Below, piece by piece: positions 1-11,431 of a DNA stretch of 64,000 nucleotides (its first letter is position 1; every line of letters starts with the position of its first letter). The notes under the pieces were generated by a model. It did not search any database, was not told the DNA's origin, and was given only the letters and a program-made list of their open reading frames with translations. Origin of the DNA: Takakia lepidozioides (Eukaryota > Streptophyta > Takakiopsida > Takakiales > Takakiaceae); NCBI GenBank assembly GCA_030704615.1, contig CM060731.1:29204001-29268000 (forward strand), written 5' to 3'. Both the position numbers and the translations under genes were made by a program.

Positions 1-1395
1 TTTGTATCTTTCAGGCCATATGCACAGTGGTGCCATTGTTGGCGTCACTTCCCCTGGGCGAGCTCCTCTTCTTCCATCTTATCCTGATTCATAAGGTATG
101 AAAATTTCATCTACCTTCGGCGTTCGCGATCTTCAGTCTAGAACATTGTCTCTTCCTCTCATTAGAACACCATTGCCAACCTCTCAGTAAAGATCTTTTA
201 GTACCACCACCAGATTCAACATGATTCATCCTGTACATCAGGTCGCTTTGAACTCATTGCAGATTCCCATGCACATACAAAAGTCCCAACCTATTATTTG
301 AATTGCTTGTTTAAAATTCTCTCTGCAGCTATCATAGGCCTCGTTTCTCCCACAAACACGGTTGGCCTGATTTGGTGCAGCTCCTGAGCCGGGGTTTGCT
401 GGTCTTATATCTTGTATGGTATTAGCAAATGATCCTGACATGAAATACGTGGATGGTATCAGGGAATTACGACATATCAATATGTAGTTTCCCTGCGAGG
501 ACAGTGTGAGCCAGAGGGAGGGCTGGCTGGTGAAGGGGATCGGAGCGTACCATCTTCACCCAGAAGTTCAAGCAGTGCTGGATTGAGTAGGTCTAGCTCA
601 ATGGGTTTTCAGGATCATGGTGGGTGGTGTACACCACCCCGCATTTTTGTTGAGCATCAGGTCTATACACTGAACTATCAAACCCAGGTTTTGGCTTTCT
701 TACTAGTATTTAGAGTGGTGACATAACTGTGAATCCATGGGGAGTCACAACTTCGTCCGCACTTGATTGAGATTCGCACACTCAATCTGCTTGCAGGTTT
801 ATTATATATCAGTTCAGAAATAATACTTGTTTCCCTCTCTTTCAAGTACACCATTGAGGATGCATGTAGAGGAACATTTTTCAGTATGAGGGAGGTCTAA
901 AAGATTAAGAGACATGGTTGATCTGGAAAGAATCCTGGGCAAAAGTGGTTTGAAGAAAATCCAGGTTCCCATGTGCCTGGATCCTGGGCGCTCCGTGTAC
1001 TCTTGAACGTGCCTTCCCGTTTAACCATATATCATTGACAGTTACAATTCAAAAGTAGCAAGCAGAAGTTTCAGGTCCCCTTTCTTTTGCAGAAAATATG
1101 GTACAGAATTACATCATTGTAAACCTGTTTCTGGAGGTTACCAGTAGAGTAGGGATCATTTGGCTATTGCTGAGGGCCCCCTCCAAATACATAGAATGTG
1201 TTGACTTTCCTTCTCCCTAAAACATAGTGCTCTCCAAGGAACACAGTGAAATGCGGACTGAAAAGAAAAGGAGGCAGTAACTCAATGATACTTGAGAACT
1301 TGGGAAGAGAGAAGGGGGGGAACTTCAACAAACAACAACCAACAGGGACGGGATGCTTTATAGCCGTTATTAACAAATGTGGCTGTGTGTACAGG
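1..1395. other. No recognised gene; possible intron or upstream part of the next exon
   Basis: I see no conserved protein in either strand here. A pyrimidine-poor but acceptable splice acceptor (tgtgtgtacag) ends at 1395, just before the long reading frame that follows, so part of this stretch may be intron of the same gene. No RNA gene or mobile element was recognised. Confidence 0.3.
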
Positions 1396-2621
1396 ATGAA
1401 GTAGATCCACATTTAGCAAGAGGAAGGGTACCTTCAACCATTGACCCTGACGCAGCAGGTGGCCAACTGCAGAAGGGCAAGGTGGCAAATGTGAGAATCA
1501 GTGCATGGAAGCTTGCCAAGCTTAACGCCGAGGAGGTTGCACATGCAGCAGCCAGGGCGCGAAAAACTTCATCTGTGTTTAGGCAGCCCCACTCATGGGA
1601 ATTGGGAGGAGTGCCACATAGATACCACTGCTCTAGTAGCAGCAACAGCAGTGGCCGAGGTAACTTGAGCAGGGAATATGGTTTGATGGGTGGGAGGCAT
1701 CAACGTATGGAGGAAGCCACCACCTCAATGGAATTTTCTTCGTACAAGTGTGGGGTCAACATTGGGACAGGCAGAGAGCCAGATTTTCGATTTGATCCAC
1801 TTGATGTGAGGTCTCAGAGTAGAAGCAGCTGCAGTAGTCCCGGGGTCACTATTCCACCACCCAAGCCAGTGGTCATCAGCCCCCACCCAGCAAAGCGCGG
1901 GTACGGTCCCTCTGATTGGCAGCCATTGGTCGCTCGAGGTGATTATTCGGCAGCTGCTTGTAACCACAGTCATTCCCTTGGGGGTGGGTGTGTACCAAGT
2001 GACAGATATGGGGCTTCAAGTGTGGAGAGAGGAGAGGATGTGGTTGGCCCAAATGGTAGTGGTACAGGGAAGGTTATTCCTGACCAGGGGATGAACACAA
2101 AGAGTGCCTCAAGGAATGGAGGAGGGATGGGCAGCTTTGGAGGGTCTCCAAGGTCTAGGTCATTTAGTATGATTGAGTCTGGAGGTCGAGGAATCACGAC
2201 TTCAGTTTTGTCTGCAGAGAGCAGACATTGTACTTGGTGGGAGCCATTAACAGCACCCACATTAGCATCAGATGCGAATTTCTTCAATTGTGATTCTAGT
2301 GCTGGCAGATCCTCTGTGTCACAAACCCTATCAACATCGAACACGTCTCTGGCCTTGCCAAGCTCACATCCTGCCGGCAAATTTCAGTCTGCTGATACTT
2401 CCACTTTCCATGGTGGCCCTCTCCTGCCAGTTGGATCAATTAGCAGAATGAAAAGGTATTTTGTGGAACTGTATCCAAAACCTCCAAGGCCTCCTGGTGA
2501 CTCAAGAGCTGTGGTGCTGAAGCAGTCAAGCTCTCACTGCATGCCACCCTCTCATGTATCAACAGCGCCATCCCAATGTTCTATCCTTGTACCCCGTTCT
2601 TTGCACTATTCGGCCAGCTAG
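1396..2621 (+). CDS. Long exon-like reading frame, unknown function
   Basis: This frame is open for about 410 codons from a possible acceptor at 1395 to the stop at 2619-2621; an in-frame ATG at 1377 lies just before the acceptor. The first part has an alpha-helical, basic and alanine-rich stretch (around KVANVRISAWKLAKLNAEEV and AHAAARARK). The rest is low-complexity: rich in Ser, Gly and Pro, with no transmembrane segment. This looks like the last, mostly disordered exon of a larger protein, with a short conserved helix at its start. I do not recognise the family. A frame this long in a region with frequent stops on other frames supports coding, but a chance open frame in GC-richer DNA cannot be excluded. 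A 136-codon frame on the opposite strand (1970-2380) is treated as a shadow. Confidence 0.4.
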
Positions 2622-4380
2622 AGCCACGACTCTCTAGAGCTTCTAAACTGCCATGCATGTGTGAAAGGGATATGTTTTCCAAAGATCTGGGGCTCTACCA
2701 CTAAAGTCTGATGCTATGACTGCTACTCCTGACCATTCCATAGTTACGTAACAAGCTTTTAAAGTTCCCTTAGATGAGAGAAAGGGGCAAGAATTACCTG
2801 TTTGAGAAATCTCTTTGGCTGGCAGCTTCGAAGTTGGGATGTTACATGTTTGGGCAGTCCCGTGGGCTGGGGCTGAGAATTGCTTGTGCTCGGTACAGCA
2901 GGGTCACAAGCTAATCCATGCATTGCTCTCTGTACGTTGTGTGTGATATTTGCGAGTGGGCAAAGGAGTTTTTGGGTCCAGTATTGTAATGAATGGCCAA
3001 GTTTCAAATTTTGTCACTGAGGTTATAGGCCTTGCAAGTATGCAGCTGATGAGGTTGTGTAGGACTGGTGCCTTTGTGCCATGGAATCCAAGAGATACAG
3101 AAGACTCATAAGAGATCACAACCTAGACTATAAGCTCTAGTATATGTGGTGGGGATGAACTTTGGTGAGCGGCCAAAATTCTTTAGGTTGAAAATGGGAA
3201 TATAATCAACTACAGCTTTGGTCAATGCTGTGAGTTCGGCACCAATAAGGTTGCTCCGGAAGTATAGTTCGGATATAGGTTCGGGTTAGGATTGGAAATA
3301 GGCTCGTTAGCAAACCATATATACATAATATAATACCCTTTGAGAATTATCGAAAAAATAATGGAAGTACTGTGAATTTATCAGAATTACTTGAAATTGT
3401 GTTTTGGTACAGAACTACATGGTGCCGAACCCAATTCCGACCCAAATTCTAGCCCAAATGAAACAAGTTGCTAGTCGCGTATGGCTCCTCTTTGTGAACT
3501 TATAGTAAAATCTACTTTCATCCATAATAAACTTGAGAAAATCATCAATTTATTCTTCATAAATTGTTCTATAAGAGAGATGTTACTTAAGGGAGGTGCT
3601 ACCCGGAGGCATATGAAGTAGTTTTCAGTTTTCAGCAAGGCAGATGAGGTGACACCTGGGGAAGGCATAAGAGGGGCTTAGCGATTTTTGACAATGATGC
3701 GTAGTCTCCTCTTTAGATTAAAAGGGAGCCAATAAAAAAAAAAAACCCATATCTAAAAGTTAAGATTTTTGATAAGAACGGGGGAGCCCTACGGCTCCCA
3801 ACGGTCTCATCGTCTCTTCCCCCTGCATTCGCACAGATTTCTCTTATCATGGTCTTCGATCTATGGTATCACTCTCCCTCTTTCCGCTTCGTCATTCAAC
3901 AAGCTTCATTTTCGTATAATTTTCAAAGGGTGCAAGGGTCTAAAGTTCATTTTCATATGCTGCTTTACAGTTCATCCCCGAGCTTCTTCATTCTCCATCT
4001 TTCATCTCTTCTAATGATTTTGTATCACTAGCTGAAGTACTAGAGCCGCCTCTATTTATTAGCCTGCCTCACTTCCCGCTCCCTGCATTTCGTTCCACTA
4101 GTGTCTCTCTCCGTGCCTTCTACTCCTGTCTCCCCTAATCTCACTTTCGTTTTAGCACTAATCGTAGGTTTTATCAAGTGTTCAACTAGTTTCCTTCTTT
4201 TTAGCTCTCACAACCACTATCTCCATCTTGTTTAGTTAATTACAAGTTTAGTCCGCGTTCTTTAGTGCGTGTTTAATAACATGTTTTCCTCTCTACAGTC
4301 AAGCTCTATTGACTACAAAGTCATCTAAAAATTCTCGAAAGATGTCATTCATCATATGCTAAAAAATTGTTGTAGCATTT
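2622..4380. other. No recognised gene
   Basis: Mixed AT-rich and pyrimidine-rich DNA with no conserved protein. The segment at 3,160-3,480 is AT-rich, and a run of A lies at 3,733-3,745. It may include the 3' untranslated region of the preceding frame and the 3' end of the retrotransposon that follows on the minus strand. Confidence 0.3.
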
Positions 4381-4407
4381 GTAAGACCGAAAGGCATAAC
4401 ACTGTAT

Positions 4408-5435
4408 TCAAAAATGTCCATATCTTATTCGAAAAGTTGTTTTCCATTCGTCTCCTTCTTTTATTCGTACAAGGTTATAAGCTCCTATCAAGTCAATTTG
4501 GGTGAAAATCTTCACTCGTCCCAGCTGGTCGAGAAGCCCATAAATCTGCGGCAACGGATAACGATTCTTAATTGTGACTTTATTGAAACCGCGATAATCT
4601 ATACACATGCGTAATGATCCGTCTTTCTTTTTCACAAACAAGATAGGCGCCCCCCGCAGTTGATTTTGAATGTCGGATAAAGTGCTTCGACAAATTTTCA
4701 TCAATGTATTCACATAATGCAGCCAACTCTGTATGGGATAAGTTATAGGTTGGGCCGAATGGTGGTTGGTCTCTTTCTTGTAACTCAATTGCATAGTCAT
4801 AAGGTCGATATTCTGGCAATATGTCTGCATTATTCTTCTCGAAGACATCCTTGAAATCTTGATATTGAATGAGTAATGTTGACGTACATTTGTTTGTTGT
4901 GGTCTTGATCGGAGTCGTATAAAGTGTAAATGTCGCATCCTTTTTGGTAGCTTTCATGAAAGCTCTAGTTCCAAGGAACAGGGGTTGAATACCTTTGATA
5001 TTTCTACATTTTTGTTTTGCAGAAATTTTTCGCGATCGCTAGTCGATGTCAGGATTGTGAAGTACGAACCAGGGAAGTCCAAGGATCACAAGATTCGTTG
5101 GAGATTGGATGACGTTGAAAACAATATGTGATGCTTGATCTTTAAGCTTCACTTTAAGTGGTCGAGTTTCATGGTCAACATCTCCTGATGCTAACAGTCG
5201 TCCATCGATGACTTCAACGGGGGGCCGAAAGTTTTTTCTTTACGAGCGTTAAATTGTGTTGTTTCGCAAAAATTTTGTCAATAAAACATGCTGAAGCCCT
5301 CAAGTCCAAAAGTGTTTCTACAGAGATATCTCGATTTTGCACTCTGATTTTTACTGGAACTGTGAAGCAAGGTGCAAGGTCTGGAGGTAGAAAGAGACAT
5401 TTTTTCAGTGAGGAATTTGTGGTGTCCAACCGCAT
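4408..5435 (-). pseudogene. Ty3/gypsy protease and reverse transcriptase remnant
   Basis: The segment 5,435-5,214 encodes a retroviral-type aspartic protease strand (VKIRVQNRDISVETLLDL, then RASACFIDKIFAKQ). The active-site Asp-Ser/Thr-Gly triad reads Asp-Leu-Arg, so the catalytic loop is destroyed. From 4,957 to 4,408 two frames together encode the RT fingers and early palm: [28 protein letters not shown], and [20 protein letters not shown], including the first catalytic Asp. A one-base frame change lies inside RT. The YXDD motif, RNase H and integrase are not found downstream. The call as gypsy RT is firm; the element is inactive. Confidence 0.75.
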
Positions 5436-5440
5436 GGTCC

Positions 5441-6463
5441 CTACTGTGACTGGACATCTTCGTTTTCGGACCTCCTCGTATCGAACACTTGAGTTACGCC
5501 CCGAACTTTGAATCTTCTCTTGTTGTGGCAGTTAAATGCTATGTGATCTTCTTCTCCGCAATAGAGGCATAATCCATTTGTACGTCGTCTTTGTTTTTCT
5601 TGTAGAGTCAATGGCTTGAATCGGACAGCATCAATCTGCATATGATCACTACCGGATGTCTGATGGATCGTTGTGTTTGGTGCCGTAGTAGCAGCGGCAT
5701 GATGCGTCGTTGACCATCCAGATCGCTTCTCTTGACGTCTTTCGAACAAACGATTATCGCATGCAATGACTTGGGTGATGAATTCACTCAGTGTGCTCAC
5801 GTTTGACATTGTCAGCAACAAATCTTTTACATCATCTTTTAGCGCACATCAAAACTGACTAATGAGGATCTTCTCATTCCAGTCGACGCACGTAAGTCGT
5901 CAAAATTCGGCAGCATAAACGGAAGTAGGACGTGCTCTTTGTCGAAGATTTCGCATCTTTGTCTCTGCAACTCTCTCTCTATCATTCTCTCCAAACGTTG
6001 CAGTGAACTCGGACATGAATGCTTCAAAATTGTATAGTAAATACGAATTTTTTTCTAATAGCGGTGCAACCAATATAAGGCAGTGCCTCATAGAAGGGTG
6101 CCCACGAATCCCACTTGAATACCTTCATCGGGGTAGCGTTGTGGATGTAGTCGTAAGAACAGTCGTACTTATTGAACAAAACCGCGAAATCTTGATCTTG
6201 TCCCATCAAATTTCTCGGGCATGCTGATCTTTGGTTCTCTCGTAATCTGTTGAAGATGAACCGTTGCAGTAGGAGCTGTTGCAGTAGGGACTCGTATGGT
6301 TGAAGATCCATTGTTCGACTCCTTTAACCTGAAATTTGTTGTTGCAAATTGTGGAGAGCGTTGTCAACATCTTGAGACTGATCAGCTTGTAATTGGGCGG
6401 TAGAGATACGAAGTTCTTGCATCTGGAGCTGAAGACTCTGCAATGTGGCGACCATTTCCGCAA
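5441..6463 (-). pseudogene. Ty3/gypsy gag remnant with CCHC zinc knuckle
   Basis: Around 5,840-6,090 the minus strand encodes the typical gag helix region (FEAFMSEFTATFGENDRERV, then LRQRARPTSVYAAEF), which in intact elements builds the capsid. Around 5,560-5,580 it encodes a nucleocapsid zinc knuckle, LCLYCGEEDHIAFNC, with the CX2CX4HX4C spacing intact. The parts lie in at least three frames (6,311-6,024; 6,091-5,839; 5,821-5,441), so frameshifts have broken the gene. The glutamine- and leucine-rich part at 6,311-6,024 is the gag N-terminal side. It belongs to the element that continues with protease and RT directly downstream. Confidence 0.65.
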
Positions 6464-6480
6464 ATGTGCCTTCCATCTTA

Positions 6481-8655
6481 ACTAACTAATGAACAAAATT
6501 TAGTCTCGCCAAACTGTTAATGACGAGAATATGACTGAACGCAAACAAGATATTAGACTAGAGGTACAAGACTAGACAATAAGTCAAGGTTGGCGTGGCC
6601 GAATGTATGATGGGTAAACATGAATCAAGATGATCTTTATAACAATGGACAAGAGTACAAGATACTGGAAGTCGACTCGAATACTGGAATGCTGGAAATT
6701 GGACTGGGGTACCAGATACTGGAAACTGGACTAGAGTACTGGAAGCTGGACGAGTACTGGAATTGGGAACAAGAATAACTTGAACTTGTGTTGGCGAAAC
6801 TGAAGAGTGTCCAGTCTCGCCTCCTATATATACTGGCTACTATGAAGTTCTCTAAAAAGCTTCCCTAATGGAGGTTTCTTGATGGAGAAAATTTTCAAGG
6901 TTAAACAAAGGTTTCTTGATGGAGAAGTTTCCTAAAACAAAAGAGGCATCTTGATGGAGAAGTTTCCTAAAACAAATGAGACATCTTGATAGAGAAGTTT
7001 CCTCCAAATGAAGCATCCTGAACAGTTTCCCAAGTTACTCTCGGTAATTTGATAAACTTCCGATAATTTGGTAACTTATGGTAACTTATGGTAAATTATG
7101 GTATATCATGATAACTTACGGAGCATGATAATTTGGTAACTTCCGGTATTTACTCCTGGTAAGTTCTTCTGGGCTATGTCCGCGACAAACGCTACCGATC
7201 GAGATTTCCTCGACTTCGTTAAGTCTTCTAGACAGACTATCATTACATATACATTTTTTTTAGTGTATTTGGACGTCTGCTTATACAAGTGAAGTTTTGA
7301 GGCAAGTCTCGATAGAGCGTTACCATTCTGTGAACATCTCGCAACAATCTGCAGTAATGAATTTCGAGCAATCAAATTGCTTCTCATTCAGTATTTCACA
7401 TAGAATCTGAATAGAGTCTCTAAAAATTATGACGTCAAGTTTCACGAAATCAAATTGCATTACTAAGGTTGGCTCCGTCTTCGCTCAACTTCCCGACATT
7501 GGACGACTGAAAATTCCTCAGCATCTGTGCAGCGACCGTTGGATCTGTAAGAATTATTGGACAGTTGTGCAAATTGTTGAATTGTTGCGCAATCTGATGC
7601 GGTGGTTGACAATATAGTTCTTCCAGTTTCATCTTACGCTTCCATAGCTTGTTCTCAAAAGTTTGAGGAGACATTCCAGAGCCTTGCACGTTTATTTCTT
7701 CAATAGGTGGTGCAATGGAGTAGATCTCATGAGTATCACGATTGACGTTTGAAGAAATCAAAGCCAACCTGCTAGGATCAACTTGCTTAGATGCTGCAAA
7801 ATATAGCCATGCAACGGATTATCAGCGGCGAGACAAGGAACGACAAGCTTGTGACGTTTACGGAAGCTCTTGACAAAAAAATTCAGAGATACGAAAAAAT
7901 GAAGGAACATAAAATGCATACAAGTGATGACTTGTTCAGAAGATCATGTGAGGTTGAGTCTCTGAAAGACATCACAAATGCCTCGAGAACTTCTGTGTTA
8001 CCAATCGGAAGCAATTTTAGCAGCCGAAGTTCCGCTCTAATTTCTACCGAAACTTGTCTAAGCGACCCTACGTCCTTGAAGACTCTTTCTGCCCCTTCGA
8101 TCATCACAGTTTCATGCCGTGATTCCCTCTTGTTTGCTTGCTACAGTGCTGTTGATCGTTGTACCAATACTGGGTTCCTATAGAAAAATGCTAGAAAGAA
8201 GAAAGGCGAAAAAGCAGATAAAGGTGATAATCGCTATGATACCCGAGTATTCAATATGCATGTGCAACGTATTAATGCTCTTCACATTATAGATACAAAG
8301 AACTTCAATATCCAAAATATTTTTTAAAGAAAATATGAGGGAAGGAGTTCAGTCACTCACAGAGCGTATGACTTAGGATTGCGGTGGTCTGTTTATTGCA
8401 TGCCATATTCAGCAGGCACTTGTGCATCTTCCATGCACGTTACGCCACTATCTTTCCCCGTTTTATTAGCGATGACCTTATTCTCAAGGCCCGATATGTT
8501 GCAGGTGAGCTCCTTTGTCAAGGGAGCTAACGTGTTCTTACCGATTGGACACTTCGTCAACCATACATGATCGTTTTTTTCATCTTCAATTTTGGTGTTA
8601 GAAACAGCGGGTGAGGCCCTCTTTCACCAGGTGACCAATGGGGCTGATGATCCAG
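6481..8655. other. No recognised gene; degenerate short tandem repeats at 6,640-7,110
   Basis: From about 6,650 to 6,770 the motif TACTGGAA/ATACTGGAA recurs irregularly. At 6,890-7,000 a unit containing GTTTCCTAAAACAAA and ATCTTGATGGAGAAG is repeated about three times. At 7,040-7,140 a GGTAACTT unit recurs. This could be the LTR or leader of the gypsy element to the left, but no second copy is in the window. Frames at 7,106-7,767 (minus) and 7,791-8,183 (plus) have no recognisable domain and I do not call them genes. Confidence 0.35.
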
Positions 8656-8663
8656 AAGAGCCA

Positions 8664-9500
8664 TGTGTCGTGCGCATACATATCGCTACACAACTACATC
8701 GTTGTCCAAAACCACACGACACATGTGCACACCAAACACTAGTCTATCACTAGTCCACCACTAGTGCACCATTAGGCTGCCACTAGACAACCACCAGTCA
8801 CCACTAGTGCAGCCACTAGTCCAACGACTAAGCTGCCACTAGCCACCACTAGTGCAGCCACTAGTCCATCACAATGATAAGGAAAGAATGATACAAGCAC
8901 ACAAGCTCTCTCAAACTCACACACTTGCACATGAAAACATCACTCATATATTAAGTCGAGCCAAGTGCATCCCACGCCATGGAGAATCCACACTACGGCG
9001 GCATAACTAGACACGGTGAGGCTCAACTCAAGAAAGATGAGCCCACCGCGATCTGTCGTGAAGATAACAACGCCAGGTGCCCAAACATATATTGGCCCAT
9101 GGATTAACACTTGGGTCAATCCCAAATATCAATATATACAAGCTAGCTATTTCCTAGCTAACTTCACACTAGTGGTAATATAACTTGACAACTGTCGTGC
9201 GCATACATATCGCTACACAACTACATCGCTGTCCAAAACCACACAACATATGTGCACACCAAACACTAGTCCACCACTAGTGCACCATTAGGCTGCCACT
9301 AGACAACCACTAGTCACCACTAGTGCACCCACTAGTCCACCACGAGGCTGCCACTAGCCACCACTAGTGCTGTCACTAGTCCACCACTAGGCTGCCACTA
9401 GCTACCATTAGTGCAGCCACTAGTCCAACCACTAGGCTGCCACTAGCCACCACTAGTACAGCCACTAGTCCATCACTAGGCTGCCATTAGTCCATCACAA
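8664..9500 (+). repeat. CACTAG minisatellite inside a duplicated segment
   Basis: The segment starting TGTCGTGCGCATACATATCG occurs at about 8,667 and again at about 9,193, each followed by ACACCAAACACTAGTC and then a tandem array. The array is built on CCACTAGTCCACCACTAG and GGCTGCCACTAGCCACCAC variants, with 15-45 bp periodicity. The first array covers about 8,735-8,875 and the second about 9,265-9,490. The two copies are close in sequence and about 525 bp apart. They lie on the 3' side of the minus-strand gypsy element at 9.8-12.7 kb and may be part of its non-coding region. Confidence 0.75.
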
Positions 9501-9803
9501 TGGCCCCCCTCGCTGGCGCTTAGGTCCCTCTAAGTCCAGGTAGCCACAAGATGTGATAGTAGCCATAGCCTTACTAAGTTCTCCACCATTGTCCTTACTA
9601 CACTCAAACTCGAAGATCAAGAGCCGGGTACAAGAGTTGCCCCATCGTTAGTCGCCGTCTTGCAACCTATGAACGTGAGCCTGATATCTCGGGTATTGAC
9701 TCCTATGAGCTTGGCCTCCCATGTCTTGTTAGCTGCCACTAGTCATATCCACTGCCACTATCCCAAGCAGTGTGGACATAACCAATCTCCATCAGGAACC
9801 CTC

Positions 9804-10990
9804 TCAAGAGGTGGTGTCAAGATTCCCATGTGCCAACCTTGAGTATCGATCACACACCAGCATAGTGGCGGCACCACGAGCATGCCCACATAGCATGCAA
9901 CGCAATCCTGCAGGTACCACTGCAAGGTTGGGATCTATTCTCTCATCCACATGTGGAAGGTGACATGACGCACAATTACGCACGTGATCCTTCGCTTGTG
10001 TCCACACATCCGGATCATCAAGGTTGAGGACTACTGCAGCCTCCCTGCGAATAGATGCAAACAAATCCGGCTCTCGGCCAAAGAAGGAAATATGGTGAGA
10101 ATGAGGCAAGTGATGCTTGCTTGCTAAACCTATAGCCCATGGCTAATCAAGGTACCTGAAGATCCCAATCTCCTAGGTGTCCTTTTTGCAAGCCATACTT
10201 GTGCAAACCCCTCTTCACTGTCTGAATTACTCTCTCTGCCAAGCCATCGGCCTCAGGATGATCTCGAGAAGTGGTATGGTGGTCTATCAAGGCTTTATCA
10301 CACAAAGCCTAAAACTCCCCCAAGAACTCTCTCCCTTGGTCCGTGAGTACCTCAGCTGGAGCACCGAATCAGCTAAGCACACGATCCAGGAATGCATACG
10401 CAGCCCCCTCACTAGCCTTGTTAGGCAATGAAACCAACTCAATCCACTTGGAGAAGTGCTCCACCATCACCAACACATATCTGTGGTGACGCATCGTCAG
10501 TGGCAAAGGCCCTGCGAAGTCAAGACTCCACATGTAGCCCAATCCCATGATGGGTAATGGATGCAACTGTGATGTAGGGGCGTTGAATGAAGCACGTACC
10601 CTGCCACATACCATGCACCTAGCCACGAACTGTTGTACCTCTGTGTGCATACCACGCCACCAATACTACCACGCCACCAATACTGTGAGTGCGTCGCACT
10701 CCAAAATGCCCCAACTCCTCATGGGCATGCCGCACTAACCGTGCATGCTGTGTTGGGTGAGGCACGATCCTCACCCGGCCATCCTCCCATACTCGAAACA
10801 TGTGTATCCCCTTCCACTTGAACCTCTTGGCTCGTTGCAGGATCCGATCCCTCTCCTTGGCAGTCACACTAGCTGCCGTGTCTCCAGTGCGGAGGTAGTC
10901 CAACACAACCGAATCCTCATGTATATCTCTAGCACCACCTGGCTCATCACTAGCCTCCGGGTCCTCAGACACTCCGTCTACAGTCATCAT
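9804..10990 (-). pseudogene. Ty3/gypsy integrase
   Basis: The N-terminal zinc-binding region is seen as HAHEELGHFGVRRTHS (10,990-10,619) and CMVCGRVRA (10,650-10,369). The catalytic core shows MWSLDFAGPLP (first Asp), then VLTDQGREF (second Asp) and HPEADGLAERVIQTVKRGL (Glu) at about 10,430-10,190, so the D,D,E residues survive. Stop codons interrupt the frame after RVLS, after EFLGEF and after DLQVP. The C-terminal part (LFASIRREAAVVLNLDDPD) is at 10,109-9,804. The domain would join element DNA to the genome; this copy is broken by stops. Confidence 0.8.
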
Positions 10991-11005
10991 TGTTGTAGGT
11001 CCAAC

Positions 11006-11431
11006 CTAACCTCTCGATGCCAAGATACACAAAAAGACAGATGCATGCCATCCCAACACCATCTCCTCGTCCGTCTCATCATGCCACCGAGCTCCAGTGT
11101 CATCCTGCTGGCTCGTGCATGGATTGCGACTCAATCCATCCGCATCCCTATTGACCAAACCCGGTCGATGCAAAACCTGAAAGTCATACTCTTGGAGTAT
11201 AAGTGCCCACCGTGCAAGCGTCCCCGTAAGCTTGTCTGACTCCATCAACCACTTGAGTGGCTGGTGATCTGTGACAAGAGTGAAAAGATTGTCGTATAGA
11301 TAGCACCTGAAGTGTGCCACGGCCCACACTGCAACTAAGCATTCCCCCTCATATGAACTATACTTAGACTCTGCAACGTTGTTCGAGCGGCTAGCATAAG
11401 CCACTACGAACTCTCTTCCCTCATCATCCAC
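11006..11431 (-). pseudogene. Ty3/gypsy RNase H domain
   Basis: This frame continues from the RT connection across one stop codon (between GLGAVLT and MDDEGREF, near 11,431). It reads VAYASRSNNVAESKYSSYEG, ECLVAVWAVAHFRCYLYDN, LFTLVTDHQPLKWLM and VNRDADGLSR, which is the usual RNase H domain of gypsy elements. The conserved Glu (YEGE), DHQ and DGLSR segments are present. In an intact element it removes the RNA strand after first-strand synthesis. The stop codon separates it from RT. Confidence 0.85.

Larger units (their letters stand above)
4405..6480 (-). mobile_element. Decayed Ty3/gypsy LTR retrotransposon, internal region (gag, zinc knuckle, protease, start of RT)
   Basis: Read on the minus strand, pieces follow in the order gag, CCHC zinc knuckle, aspartic protease, reverse transcriptase, which is the Ty3/gypsy pol order. 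The pieces lie in different frames and are separated by stops, so the copy is dead. RT stops after the early palm (around YGHF), and RNase H and integrase are absent, so the element is truncated at its 3' side near 4,400. Upstream on the minus strand, 6,490-6,540 may hold the primer-binding region, but I could not assign a tRNA. No LTR pair was established. Confidence 0.75.

Noticed and set aside
1970-2380. 136-codon minus-strand frame opposite the 414-codon frame
   Set aside because: It is shorter, has no motif and lies fully within the longer frame on the other strand.
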